A stretch of 64,000 nt of DNA from an uncultured Lentisphaeria bacterium (GTDB lineage Bacteria > Verrucomicrobiota > Lentisphaeria > Oligosphaerales > Oligosphaeraceae). The notes beneath the pieces are model-generated. The model searched no databases and had not been told where the DNA came from. It saw nothing but the letters and a program-made list of their open reading frames with translations. Every line of letters starts with the position of its first letter. Within the stretch, counting starts at the first letter, position 1. The position numbers and the translations under genes were made by a program. This document shows, piece by piece, positions 33,074-42,200 of this stretch. The DNA lies in NCBI GenBank assembly GCA_934661755.1, contig CAKUJM010000003.1:27750-91749 (forward strand), given 5' to 3'.

Positions 33074-33523
33074 GTGAACACCCCCCCGCCGCAAATCATG
33101 GCCATGTTGCGCCTGGCGGCGTCCATCGACGGACGCTATCCCCAGGCGGCGTTCGCCTACGTCTACAGCGCGATCCCGAAAATCATCGAGGCGCAAAAGG
33201 GCGACGGCGCCCCCCGCCCCCAGGGCAAGGGCCGCCATGTCAGCGGAAGGCAGATCTGCGAGGGGCTGCTGGCGCTGCTGCAGGAGGATTTCGGATGCCT
33301 TGTCACAGAAGTGCTTCATCACTGGGGGATCAACGGCACTATCGACATTGGCAACATCGTCTACAAGCTCATCGAGTTGAATTTTCTTTCAGCCAGTCCG
33401 GGCGACGCGCTTTCCGATTTCGAGGACGTCTTTCCGATAGACGACCGGCTGTGGCGTTCCCGCCTTCCGCCGGATCCGGAAAATCCCCCCCCGCCATTGC
33501 CGCCGATAAAGTTCAGGAAATAG
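33074..33523 (+). CDS. Minf_1886 family protein (uncharacterised, PVC-typical)
   Basis: A 149-residue soluble protein. The stretches RYPQAAFAYVYSAI, GRHVSGRQICEGLLALLQED, VLHHWGINGTIDIGNIVYKL and DFEDVFPIDD follow the pattern of the Minf_1886 family (TIGR04138), found in Planctomycetes, Verrucomicrobia and relatives. The function is unknown. It starts with GTG at 33074, 42 bp after pheT, and is followed closely by the McsA-like fusion gene, so the three may be co-transcribed. The C-terminus is Pro-rich (PPDPENPPPPLPPIKF) and probably disordered. Confidence 0.82.
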   Translation: MNTPPPQIMAMLRLAASIDGRYPQAAFAYVYSAIPKIIEAQKGDGAPRPQGKGRHVSGRQICEGLLALLQEDFGCLVTEVLHHWGINGTIDIGNIVYKLIELNFLSASPGDALSDFEDVFPIDDRLWRSRLPPDPENPPPPLPPIKFRK

Positions 33524-33599
33524 CTCGACAGCGTTGAAAGCCCGGGGGTTTTGCTCCAGAATCCAGGGAACTGCCCCTTACACACCTTCCGCATCTGCA

Positions 33600-35387
33600 A
33601 TGCCAGAACCGCTCTGTGACAAATGCAAAAAGAATCCCGCCTGCGTCCATATCCGGACGATGACCCAGGATGGCAAGCCGGGCGCCACGCTCAACCTCTG
33701 TGCCATCTGCGCCTTGGAGGAAATAAAGTCCAATGACAAATCCGGCATCCTCGGCAAGCTGTTGCGCGACACCGCGCCGGAGGAGATGCTGGAGCAGCTT
33801 GCCCAGCTGGCGGGCAAGCTGGAAGCGCAAGGCAATCCCCAGGTGAAGCCGGCTGATGCCCCGTCAGCCCCGGCTCCGGATAAAAAAGGCGAGCCGACCT
33901 GCCCGCATTGCAACGCCACCATGGCGAAGGTGCTTAACGGTCGGGTGATCCCCTGCCGGCAATGCTTCGAGACCTTTGCGGAGACGCTCAAAAACGGCGT
34001 GGAGAACCGCGGCGACATCACCATGCCGGACAAGTCGCAGCGGCACTTGCAGAGTGCGACGCCCATGCCGGAACTCCTGAAGCTGCTCGAGGATCGCGAC
34101 GATCTGCAGCAGCAGCTCGACAAAGCCGTCGACAGGGAGGATTACCGGCTGGCGGCGCAAATCAAGGACAAGCTCGCCCAGGTGAGTGAAAAGATCCCGA
34201 AGCTGAGCCGGGAGTCACAGGAAGCGCAATCCGGGGAGGGCCGGGCGGCGGCGGATGGCTCTGCCGCCCGGCATCCGCGCATTCAGCGGCGCTATCCGGT
34301 CTGGCTGCCCCGCCCCACCTCCGCCGCGCCGCAAATCATCCTCAACAGCTTCTGCTCATTTTCACGCAACCTGAAGGGGCACGCCCTGCCGCCATTCACC
34401 GGCGAACGGAAGGGCTGTGACCGGAAAGTGGTGCAGAACCTGCTCGACCGTCTCGGCGCCACCAGCGTCTTCGGCAATGCCGTCATCATGAAGGATGTCT
34501 ATTCCCCCAGCTACCAGCGAATGCTGGAGCTGGGGCGGCTTCTCTGCCTGCCGCCGCATGTGCAGACGACTCCGCCACGGCAGATTGTCGCGCTTTCCAG
34601 CCGGACAATGAGCGCGACCGCGCTGATCAACTGGCTGGACCACCTCCGGGTGACGATATGGGGCGAGGGCAGCAGACTGGCCCAGACAATCCAGAACGCC
34701 CAGCAGCTAAGCCAGCAGCTGCTCCCGGAATCGAGCTACGAACGCTTCGGGAAATACGGCGCGCTCAGCCGCGATCTGTTTTGCAATGGCGTCGATTTCA
34801 CCTTCGGGGTATATCTCTTCCTGCCGATTCTCACCATCAGCGGCGAATTGCCCGCGCTTTACCGTGCCTGCTCGGAACTGGGAGTCTTCATGAACCCGGT
34901 GGACGAACTGCCCGGCGAACAGAATCTTGGACAGGGCATCGTGAAACTTTCCGCCGCGGTCATGAACGGCGGCGGCGCATACCGTGCCAGCCGCCAGCTC
35001 ATGCAAGTGGCGCGATTGCTGCGCGACCGCGAGTTGCTCATGCGCAACTGCATGCTGGGAAACTACTTCCTTCGTTCAAAGCTGCGCGACGACCTCGGAC
35101 GCGCCGCCGGAGTCGTCAGATTCGCCCGCCGCCTCCATGTCGGCGAGGCCAATGACCTGCTGTGCAAGCTCTGGGTCGGCCACGAGCTGGGGGCCTTCCC
35201 CGAGGTCACCAAGGATCATGTCTTCCGGATCTTCGCCGCCCTGCCGCCGGAGCCGGACGACAATGAAAAAGGGTACACCGAGAGGAGCTGGAAAACCGAG
35301 GAGTTGCTTTCCAGGCTTTTTCGCACCGTCTTCGCCGGAGAAAACGACGATGACGGCGATGGCGATGACGACGCCATCAATCCGTAA
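33600..35387 (+). CDS. McsA-like zinc/UVR protein fused to a McsB-like pseudo-guanido-kinase domain
   Basis: A 595-residue protein in two parts. Residues 1-190 resemble McsA, the activator of the protein-arginine kinase McsB in Firmicutes. They include Cys pairs at 6/9, 34/37, 101/104 and 119/122 and a UvrB/UvrC (UVR) motif, LLEDRDDLQQQLDKAVDRED. Residues about 230-560 follow the layout of McsB: IILNSFCSFSRNLKGHALP for SSRxRxARN, LDHLRVTIWGEG for the NEEDHxRI strand, and FTFGVYLFLPILTISGELPAL for the region after CPTNxGTG. The phosphagen-kinase residues are gone: the SSRxR arginines, the NEEDH glutamates and the CPTN cysteine. It is therefore probably an inactive kinase fold. The C-terminus is strongly acidic (DDDGDGDDD). 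ATG 33600 fits McsA starts (MPEPLCDKC). A ClpX-like unfoldase lies 3 kb upstream, so an adaptor role in proteolysis is possible (inference). Confidence 0.72.
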   Translation: MPEPLCDKCKKNPACVHIRTMTQDGKPGATLNLCAICALEEIKSNDKSGILGKLLRDTAPEEMLEQLAQLAGKLEAQGNPQVKPADAPSAPAPDKKGEPTCPHCNATMAKVLNGRVIPCRQCFETFAETLKNGVENRGDITMPDKSQRHLQSATPMPELLKLLEDRDDLQQQLDKAVDREDYRLAAQIKDKLAQVSEKIPKLSRESQEAQSGEGRAAADGSAARHPRIQRRYPVWLPRPTSAAPQIILNSFCSFSRNLKGHALPPFTGERKGCDRKVVQNLLDRLGATSVFGNAVIMKDVYSPSYQRMLELGRLLCLPPHVQTTPPRQIVALSSRTMSATALINWLDHLRVTIWGEGSRLAQTIQNAQQLSQQLLPESSYERFGKYGALSRDLFCNGVDFTFGVYLFLPILTISGELPALYRACSELGVFMNPVDELPGEQNLGQGIVKLSAAVMNGGGAYRASRQLMQVARLLRDRELLMRNCMLGNYFLRSKLRDDLGRAAGVVRFARRLHVGEANDLLCKLWVGHELGAFPEVTKDHVFRIFAALPPEPDDNEKGYTERSWKTEELLSRLFRTVFAGENDDDGDGDDDAINP

Positions 35388-35502
35388 CCCGCCATCCCCG
35401 CCTCCGCCGCGGCCCTGTCACCGGAATCAGCTGGTTCCGCCTCCCGGCTGATCACATCTCCATCCCTCCATCCCACCACTCCCACCACTCCAAGGAGTCC
35501 CA

Positions 35503-37908
35503 ATGCATTTCCGTCACCTCGTCCGCAAATTGGCAGCCGCCGCAATCCTGCTGCCGTTGGCATTGCTGGTCAACAGCCATGCATCCGACCTGCTGACCCG
35601 CATCCGCGTGGCCGACGCCAAAGGCGATGGCAACCGCGAGGCCCTGGAACAGCTGGTGTACTCCACCATCGGCACCCGTGTCGGGCAGGAAATCTCGATT
35701 TCCCAGCTCTCGGAGGATCTCAAGGCGCTCAATGCATTGCCCGGAGTCGACAGCGCCCGCTTCGAATTGGAGAAGCTCGCCGATGGCACCCGTCAGATCA
35801 CCTTCATCCTGGCGCTCAAGCCCAATGTCGTCGACAAGCGGATCGACGGCAACACCCAGTACAGCAGCAAGCGGCTGCTGCTGATGACCAAGACCCGGGT
35901 CGGCCAGCCGCCGGAGGAGTCGCAGCTGGCGGCTGACCGCAAGGCGATCATCGAAAAATATGAGAAGGCCGGCTATTTCGGCACCGAGGTCACCACGGTG
36001 CTGGAGGATGCACCGGACGGCTCCGGGACCGTCGTGACCTTCCATGTCGCCGAACAGCCGCGCCACAAGCTCAAGGGCGTGGCCTTCTCCGGCAACACCG
36101 TCTTCACCGACAGCCAGATCGCCGAGGTGCTCATGACCCGCCGTCCCTGGTGGCGGTACATCTTCCGCTTCGGCAACTACTACAACGCGATGATGCATCC
36201 GGTGGACATCGAGCGCATCCGCACCCTCTATGCCACCCGCGGATACCTGGACTGCCAGGTGACCGAAGTCGAAACGCGCTGGGAAGACGATGAACGCGAA
36301 TGGGTGACTGCCGTCTTCCATATCAGCGAAGGCCGTCAGTACGCCATGGGCGCACGGCGCTTCACCGGCAACCACTGCTTCACTGACGCCGAACTGGAAG
36401 CCAGAACCACCATCAAAGCCGGCGAAGTCTACAACGCCACCCAGGCCGCCAGCGACCTGGACGCCATGAAGGCCAAATACGAAGCGCTGGGCTATATCGA
36501 CCTGCAGTTCCAGCCCGAATTGAAAACCGACCGGGAAAAGGGCGTCGTCGACATCGACTACGCCATCACCGAAGGCGACCCCAGCCGCATCGGCCGCATC
36601 ACCATCTCCGGCAACGAGGACACCAAGGACCGGGTGATCCGCCGCGAACTGACCATCTATGAGGACGACCTGGCGGACATGCGCAAGATCCGCACCTCGC
36701 AGCGCCGCCTCGAAAACCTGAACTACTTCGAGAGCGTCACCATGGTCACCAAGCGCAGCGACAGCCCGACCACCCGTGACCTCGACATCATCGTCAAGGA
36801 AAAGCCGACTGGGAGCTTCTCCGTTGGCGCCGGCTTCTCCAGCGAGGACTCCGCAATCGGCTTCCTGGAATTGAGCGAGAGCAATTTCAGCCTCGGCAAC
36901 CTCCTGCGGCTGGAAAAGCCCAAAGGCGATGGCCAGCACATGCGCGCCTATTTGGGCATCGGCTCCGACACCCAGGCCTTCAGCCTCCAGCTGACCGAGC
37001 CGTCATTCCTGGACAGCCAATTTTCCGTCACCGGCGAGCTCTTCCTCAACACCCGCTACGAAGACGACTACGACGAGCGCCATGCCGGCGGCGGCATGAT
37101 GGTCTCCTGGCCGGTGGCCTTCCAGCTGCCGTTCTTTGACGACCATATCGAATACTGGGACATCGGCGTCGGGCTGCGGGCCGAGCAGATCCGCATCAGC
37201 GGCCTTGACGACGAGGAGAAATTCGATCCCAACGACGGCAGCGATCCGCAGGACTGGCCCTTCCGCCACGGCATGAACTACGCGCTGGAGGCCGATTCCG
37301 GCAGCCAGTTCACCAACCGGGTCATCCTGACCCTCACCCGCGACAGCCGGAACAGCACGCGCTTCCCCAACCGCGGATCGCGCTTCACCACTGACCTGGA
37401 GTACGTCACCCGCGCCTTGGGCAGCTACGCCGACTACATGAAATTCCATGCCGGATATGAGATCTTCCTGCCGGTCTACGAGGACATCTTCATGCGGCTG
37501 TCCGTCGACGGCTTCTCCAACCAGCACTTCAGCGGCGACGACATCAAGGTCTTCGACCGCTATTTCGCCGGCGGCTACGGCACCATCCGCGGCTTCAAGC
37601 GCCATGACGTAAGCCCGGTCAACCGCAACGAGAACTCCATCGGCGGCAATACCATGCTGGTTTCCACCATCGAGTTCATCAAGCCCATCAAGGACGTCAT
37701 GTTCTTCAAGATCTTCTGCGACGCCGGCAATGTCTGGTGGGATGAATTCGACGCCGACCTCGGCGACTTCAACGCCGCCATCGGCCTGGGGATCCAGTTC
37801 AGGAAGATCCCGGTCCGGCTTGACTACGGCTATCCGATCATGACCCAGGGCGAGCACCTCGACGGCCGCAGCGGCCGGCTCCACTTCAGCATCGACTACT
37901 CCTTCTAG
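35503..37908 (+). CDS. bamA: Outer membrane protein assembly factor BamA
   Basis: BamA inserts beta-barrel proteins into the outer membrane. The 801-residue protein has a signal peptide (AAAAILLPLALLVNSHA). POTRA repeats follow, recognisable by FSGNTVFTDSQI, FTGNHCFTDAELEA and ISGNEDTKDRVIRREL. Then comes the 16-strand barrel with the loop motif YFAGGYGTIRGFKRHDVSP (VRGF-type motif reads IRGF). It ends with the typical terminal Phe (FSIDYSF). An AAGGAG lies at good distance from the ATG. Its presence shows a Gram-negative cell plan. The next genes (LptF/G permease, transglutaminase protein) also serve the envelope. OmpH/Skp and lpx genes, often downstream elsewhere, are absent here. Confidence 0.95.
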   Translation: MHFRHLVRKLAAAAILLPLALLVNSHASDLLTRIRVADAKGDGNREALEQLVYSTIGTRVGQEISISQLSEDLKALNALPGVDSARFELEKLADGTRQITFILALKPNVVDKRIDGNTQYSSKRLLLMTKTRVGQPPEESQLAADRKAIIEKYEKAGYFGTEVTTVLEDAPDGSGTVVTFHVAEQPRHKLKGVAFSGNTVFTDSQIAEVLMTRRPWWRYIFRFGNYYNAMMHPVDIERIRTLYATRGYLDCQVTEVETRWEDDEREWVTAVFHISEGRQYAMGARRFTGNHCFTDAELEARTTIKAGEVYNATQAASDLDAMKAKYEALGYIDLQFQPELKTDREKGVVDIDYAITEGDPSRIGRITISGNEDTKDRVIRRELTIYEDDLADMRKIRTSQRRLENLNYFESVTMVTKRSDSPTTRDLDIIVKEKPTGSFSVGAGFSSEDSAIGFLELSESNFSLGNLLRLEKPKGDGQHMRAYLGIGSDTQAFSLQLTEPSFLDSQFSVTGELFLNTRYEDDYDERHAGGGMMVSWPVAFQLPFFDDHIEYWDIGVGLRAEQIRISGLDDEEKFDPNDGSDPQDWPFRHGMNYALEADSGSQFTNRVILTLTRDSRNSTRFPNRGSRFTTDLEYVTRALGSYADYMKFHAGYEIFLPVYEDIFMRLSVDGFSNQHFSGDDIKVFDRYFAGGYGTIRGFKRHDVSPVNRNENSIGGNTMLVSTIEFIKPIKDVMFFKIFCDAGNVWWDEFDADLGDFNAAIGLGIQFRKIPVRLDYGYPIMTQGEHLDGRSGRLHFSIDYSF

Positions 37909-37939
37909 CGCTTTCCGGGCACGCACCTCCGGCGCGCCC

Positions 37940-37990
37940 CCTAAAAAAACTCATCCTGACGCAAGACCACCCAACTTCACGGATACGGGC
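37940..37990. repeat. Intergenic palindromic repeat, copy 5 (right half)
   Basis: ctcatcctgacgcaagacca followed by acttcacggatacggg matches the right half of copy 3. The left arm is not evident. It lies between bamA and the LptF/G gene. Confidence 0.7.
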
Positions 37991-38035
37991 GGGAATTTGC
38001 CCTCGCCGCACCCGGCACCGCCCTGGATTTTGACC

Positions 38036-39154
38036 ATGCGCCAATTCAATTGGTACATCACCAAAAATCTGCTGGGGACCCTCGCATTGTCGATGGGAAT
38101 CCTCGCCTTCGTGATGCTGTCGGTGCATTTCTTCCGTGCCTTCAGCCTGCTGGCAGGCGGGGTGTCCCCGTGGCTGCTGGGACGGATCCTGCTCTACTTG
38201 TTCCCCGACATCCTGCGGTATGTGCTGCCGTTGTCGCTGCTGGTATCAACCGTGCTGGTCTTCAGCCGGATGTCGGCGGACAATGAAATCACCGCGATGA
38301 AGGCCAGCGGCATCGGCCTTTGGCAGATCGTCGCCCCCGCGGTGGTGCTGGGCATTGCGCTGTGCGCCGTCAGCCTCTGGCTTGGGCTGTCCGTCTCCCC
38401 GGAATTGCGCTACCGCAGCGAGCAGCTGCGCTGGCAGGCGCTCTCCGCCACGCCGCTGGCGATGATCGACCCGGGGAGCATCACGAGGCTCTCCGCCAAT
38501 TCCAGCATCAGGGTCGGGGCCAAGGACCGCAATGGCGTCCTGCATGACGTGCATTATCTGGAATTGGATCCCAAAACCGGCCATCTGCGGGACATCACCG
38601 CCGGATCCGGGCTGCTCCAAGTCGACAGCGAGAATGGCGAAATCAAGCTGATCCTCAATGACTTCACCTTCGCCACCACCAGCCTGGCGCCGGCGGGCGG
38701 CGAAGAACCGGTCGATGGCGGCAGCGGCTTTCTTTCCGCGCGATCCATCACCATCCCGATCCAGCACGCCGCGATGCAGGACCACAAGCCGCTGGTGCGC
38801 AAGAACAAGATGATGCCGGCCGCGATGCTGCTGGGCGACATCGCCCGGCTTAAGGCGCGCCATGAGCCGCTGACCAAAAGCTGGATGGAGCTCCATCACC
38901 GGCTGGCGCTGGCATTCTCGCCGCTCTCATTCATGCTGCTGGGGATCCCCTTCGGCATCCGCAACAAACGCAGCGGCAATTCCTCCGGATTGATCATCTG
39001 CATGGTGCTGGCCATGGTCTTCTACGGCTTCTCGCTGCTGTCCGGTTGCCTGGTCAACCACCCTTCCCTGCATCCGGAATTGATCATCTGGATCCCCAAC
39101 CTGGCCTATCAGCTCGGGGGGCTGGCAATCCTGGCGAAGCTCAACCGCACCTGA
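38036..39154 (+). CDS. LPS export permease, LptF/LptG (YjgP/YjgQ) family
   Basis: LptF and LptG are the membrane subunits of the LptB2FG ABC transporter that extracts lipopolysaccharide from the inner membrane. The 372-residue protein has three helices up front (LLGTLALSMGILAFVMLSV ... LLYLFPDILRYVLPLSLLVS), the family motif MSADNEITAMKASGIG, a periplasmic beta-jellyroll region, then three C-terminal helices with FSPLSFMLLGIPFGIRNKRSG. The ATG at 38036 (MRQFNWYITKN) gives the usual short cytosolic start. Only one of the F/G pair is present, and whether it is F or G cannot be told. It sits downstream of bamA. Confidence 0.9.
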   Translation: MRQFNWYITKNLLGTLALSMGILAFVMLSVHFFRAFSLLAGGVSPWLLGRILLYLFPDILRYVLPLSLLVSTVLVFSRMSADNEITAMKASGIGLWQIVAPAVVLGIALCAVSLWLGLSVSPELRYRSEQLRWQALSATPLAMIDPGSITRLSANSSIRVGAKDRNGVLHDVHYLELDPKTGHLRDITAGSGLLQVDSENGEIKLILNDFTFATTSLAPAGGEEPVDGGSGFLSARSITIPIQHAAMQDHKPLVRKNKMMPAAMLLGDIARLKARHEPLTKSWMELHHRLALAFSPLSFMLLGIPFGIRNKRSGNSSGLIICMVLAMVFYGFSLLSGCLVNHPSLHPELIIWIPNLAYQLGGLAILAKLNRT

Positions 39155-39227
39155 CGCCATCCCTGCTTTGCGGCCGGCACCGCCCCCATTGAAGATCCTC
39201 CTCCGCCTGAAAAAGGAACTCCATGCC

Positions 39228-42200
39228 ATGATTCATCGACTTGCCTCCGCATTCCTGCTTGCGTTGATATTGCCGCTGGGGGCCTACACCTGGCAGGAAG
39301 GACCGTATGCGCTGGTGCTGGATTCCACCATCGACCAGCGCAGCGCCATGGTCGACCGCGAAAAATACCCCGACGCCAATGCCGTGGTGCTCGAATATGC
39401 GATGTCCACCCGCTACAAGGCCGATGGAACATACCTCCAGGTGGCCGACAGCGCCATCAAGATCCTCACCGAAAAGGGCGTCGAGGAGTTCCGGGTGGTT
39501 TCCAGCTGGTACAACCGCAGCTACTCCCGTGCCAAGATTCCGCTGGTGCAGCTGATCAAGCCGGACGGCACCCGCATCAACGTCGATCTGAAGCACAACA
39601 CCAGCGAGATGTCGGAAAACAGCGACATGGCCGCCAATATCTACGACCCGCAGTCGCGGGTCATCAAGGTGACGGTTCCCGGCCTGGCGCCGGGCGACAT
39701 CCTCCGCTGCATCTGCGTCGATGAGACCACCCGGCCGCGGATCCCCGACTCCTTCAGCGACCTCATCCTATTCGAGAACGAGAATCCGATCATCCACCTG
39801 GCGGTGACCATCAACGCCCCGGAGTCGCTGCCGCTCAACAGCATCGCGGTCAAGGACCGCCAGGGCGCCGGCCTGAAGCACGAAGTGCGCAGGCTGAACA
39901 ACCGCATCGTGTACACCTGGGAGGCCGCCGACGTCCCCCAGTATTTCAGCGAACCGAAGATGCCGCCGGCGGCGGCATACCTGCAGCGGCTGCTGGTGAG
40001 CACCTTCAAGGACTGGCAGGAGGTGTCGCGCTGGTATTGGAGGCTGTGCGAGCCCCATCTGAAAACCACCGCGGCCATCGAGCAGGAGGTGCGGCGCCTG
40101 ACGCAATCCTGCCGTGACGACCGCGAGAAAACCGTGGCGATCTTCAATTTCGTCTCCCAGAAGATCCGTTACATGGGGGTGATCGCCGAGGACACCGCCC
40201 CGGGCTATGAGCCCCATGATGTCGCCAAGACCTTCGACGACCGTGCCGGAGTATGCCGGGACAAGGCGGCGCTGCTGGTCGCAATGCTGCGCTGCGCCGG
40301 CCTGGAGAGTTTCCCGGTGCTGATCCATACCTCCGCCAAGCGCGATCCGGAAGTGCCGATGCCGTATTTCAACCATGCCATCACCGCCGTGCGCGACCGC
40401 GAAAGCGGCGCCATCACCCTGATGGACCCGACCAACGAGACCACCCGCGACCTGCTGCCGTCATATCTGTCCGACCGCAGCTATCTGCTGGCAACCCCGG
40501 AAGGCGACCCCCTGCGCACCAGCCCCGTCCAGCCCGCAGGGAACAACCTGGTGGAAATACGCACCAGCGGCGAACTTTCCGGCGACGGGAAGCTCTCCAT
40601 CATGTCGGAGCTGGTGTTCAATGGCATCAACGACAACGCCTACCGCATGCTGATGCTGAACACCCCGCCTGCCGACCGCCGGCAGTTCTTTGAAAAGCTG
40701 CTCCGGCAGCGCCTGCCCGGTTGCCGCATCAACAGCATCGCCCTTGCCCCGGCGGATCTTCAGGACATGTCGCGGCCATTCAGCGTGGTATTGACCGCCG
40801 AGGCGCCGGAGTACCTCAATGACGGCGGCGGCGACGGAAATTACGCGACCATGCGCATTCCCCGCCTGGCCGGGCTCTTCGGGATGATCAACTTCATCTT
40901 CCGCGATGCGACCCTGGCCCGGCGGCGCTTCCCGTACGACACCGGCTTCACCTGCGGAACCCGGGAGGAAATCACCCTGCGGCTGCCGGACACTCTGGTG
41001 CCCGCCGCCATTCCGCAATACCGGAGCCATGACGACGAGCTCATGCTATGGCAGCGCCGCATTGGCATCACCTCCGGCGCGCTGTTTTTCGCCTCCGCCT
41101 ACTCCAGCCGGCAGGTCCAATATGCTCCGGAGCAATACGGCCGGGTGAAGGAGGCCCTCCGCGATTTCGAGGCGGCCGACCGCAAGCAGGTGGTTTTCCG
41201 GAAGATCGCCCCGCCGGCGGCCAAGTCCGGCGACGACGGCGGGGATGGCGATCCGGAGACGCCGGATGCCGTCATCCGCAACCACCAGGTCACAATCGAA
41301 CTCAAGGACGACCACAATTGGGAATACGAGGAGCTGGCCCGCATCCAGGTGATGAGCTACAACGGTGTCAAGGAAAACTCCGACATGTTCTGGGAATACA
41401 ATCCGCTATGGGATGAGATCGAAATCCTCGAGGCCAGGGTGATCAACGACGGCGACGTCCGCGAGCTCCCCGCCGGGATGATCCACCGGCTGGACGCCGA
41501 CTGGGCGGCCGCCGCGCCGCGCTACCCCGCCGGGAAAATCCTCGTCGTCAATTTCCCCGGCGTGCAGCCCGGCAGCGTAATCGAATACCGTCTGCGCCGC
41601 ACCATGCGCAACCGGCCGTTCTTCGCCTTCGAGGGCGTATTGCGCTCGATCTACCCCGCCGACCATATCAGCTATGCGCTGATGCTTCCGGGAAGCATGA
41701 AGGACGCCAGGCCGGATTTCCACCCCGGAGGAATGCTCGGCCTGGTCCCGAAGAAGGACCGTCCGGCAGTCAATGCCTCGCGGGAGCGCCTGGATGACGG
41801 GCGGATGCTCTACCGGTGGGAAATCGCCAACGCCCGGCGCATCCGCGTCGAAGACGCCATGGCGCCGCTGAACACCTTCGCGCCCGCCATCGCCTTCTCC
41901 CGCGGCAATTGGCGGGACTACGCGGCGCAGATCCGTGATGCGGTCGCGCCGCTGCTGGCGGCGGATCCCGCCATCGCCAGCCAGGCGGTGGCGCTGACAG
42001 CCAATGCCGCCGACGAGGAGGAAAAGCTGGTCCGGATCCGCGATTTCATCGAGCAGAACATCCGCCGCAGCGCACCGGATTTCTGCGAATTGCCGCTTGG
42101 CGCCCTGACCGCGCCGGCGACCACCCTGCGGGACGGCTACGGCAACAGCGCAGATGTCGCGCTGCTCTATTGCGCCATCCTCCGCGCCGCCGGATTCGAC

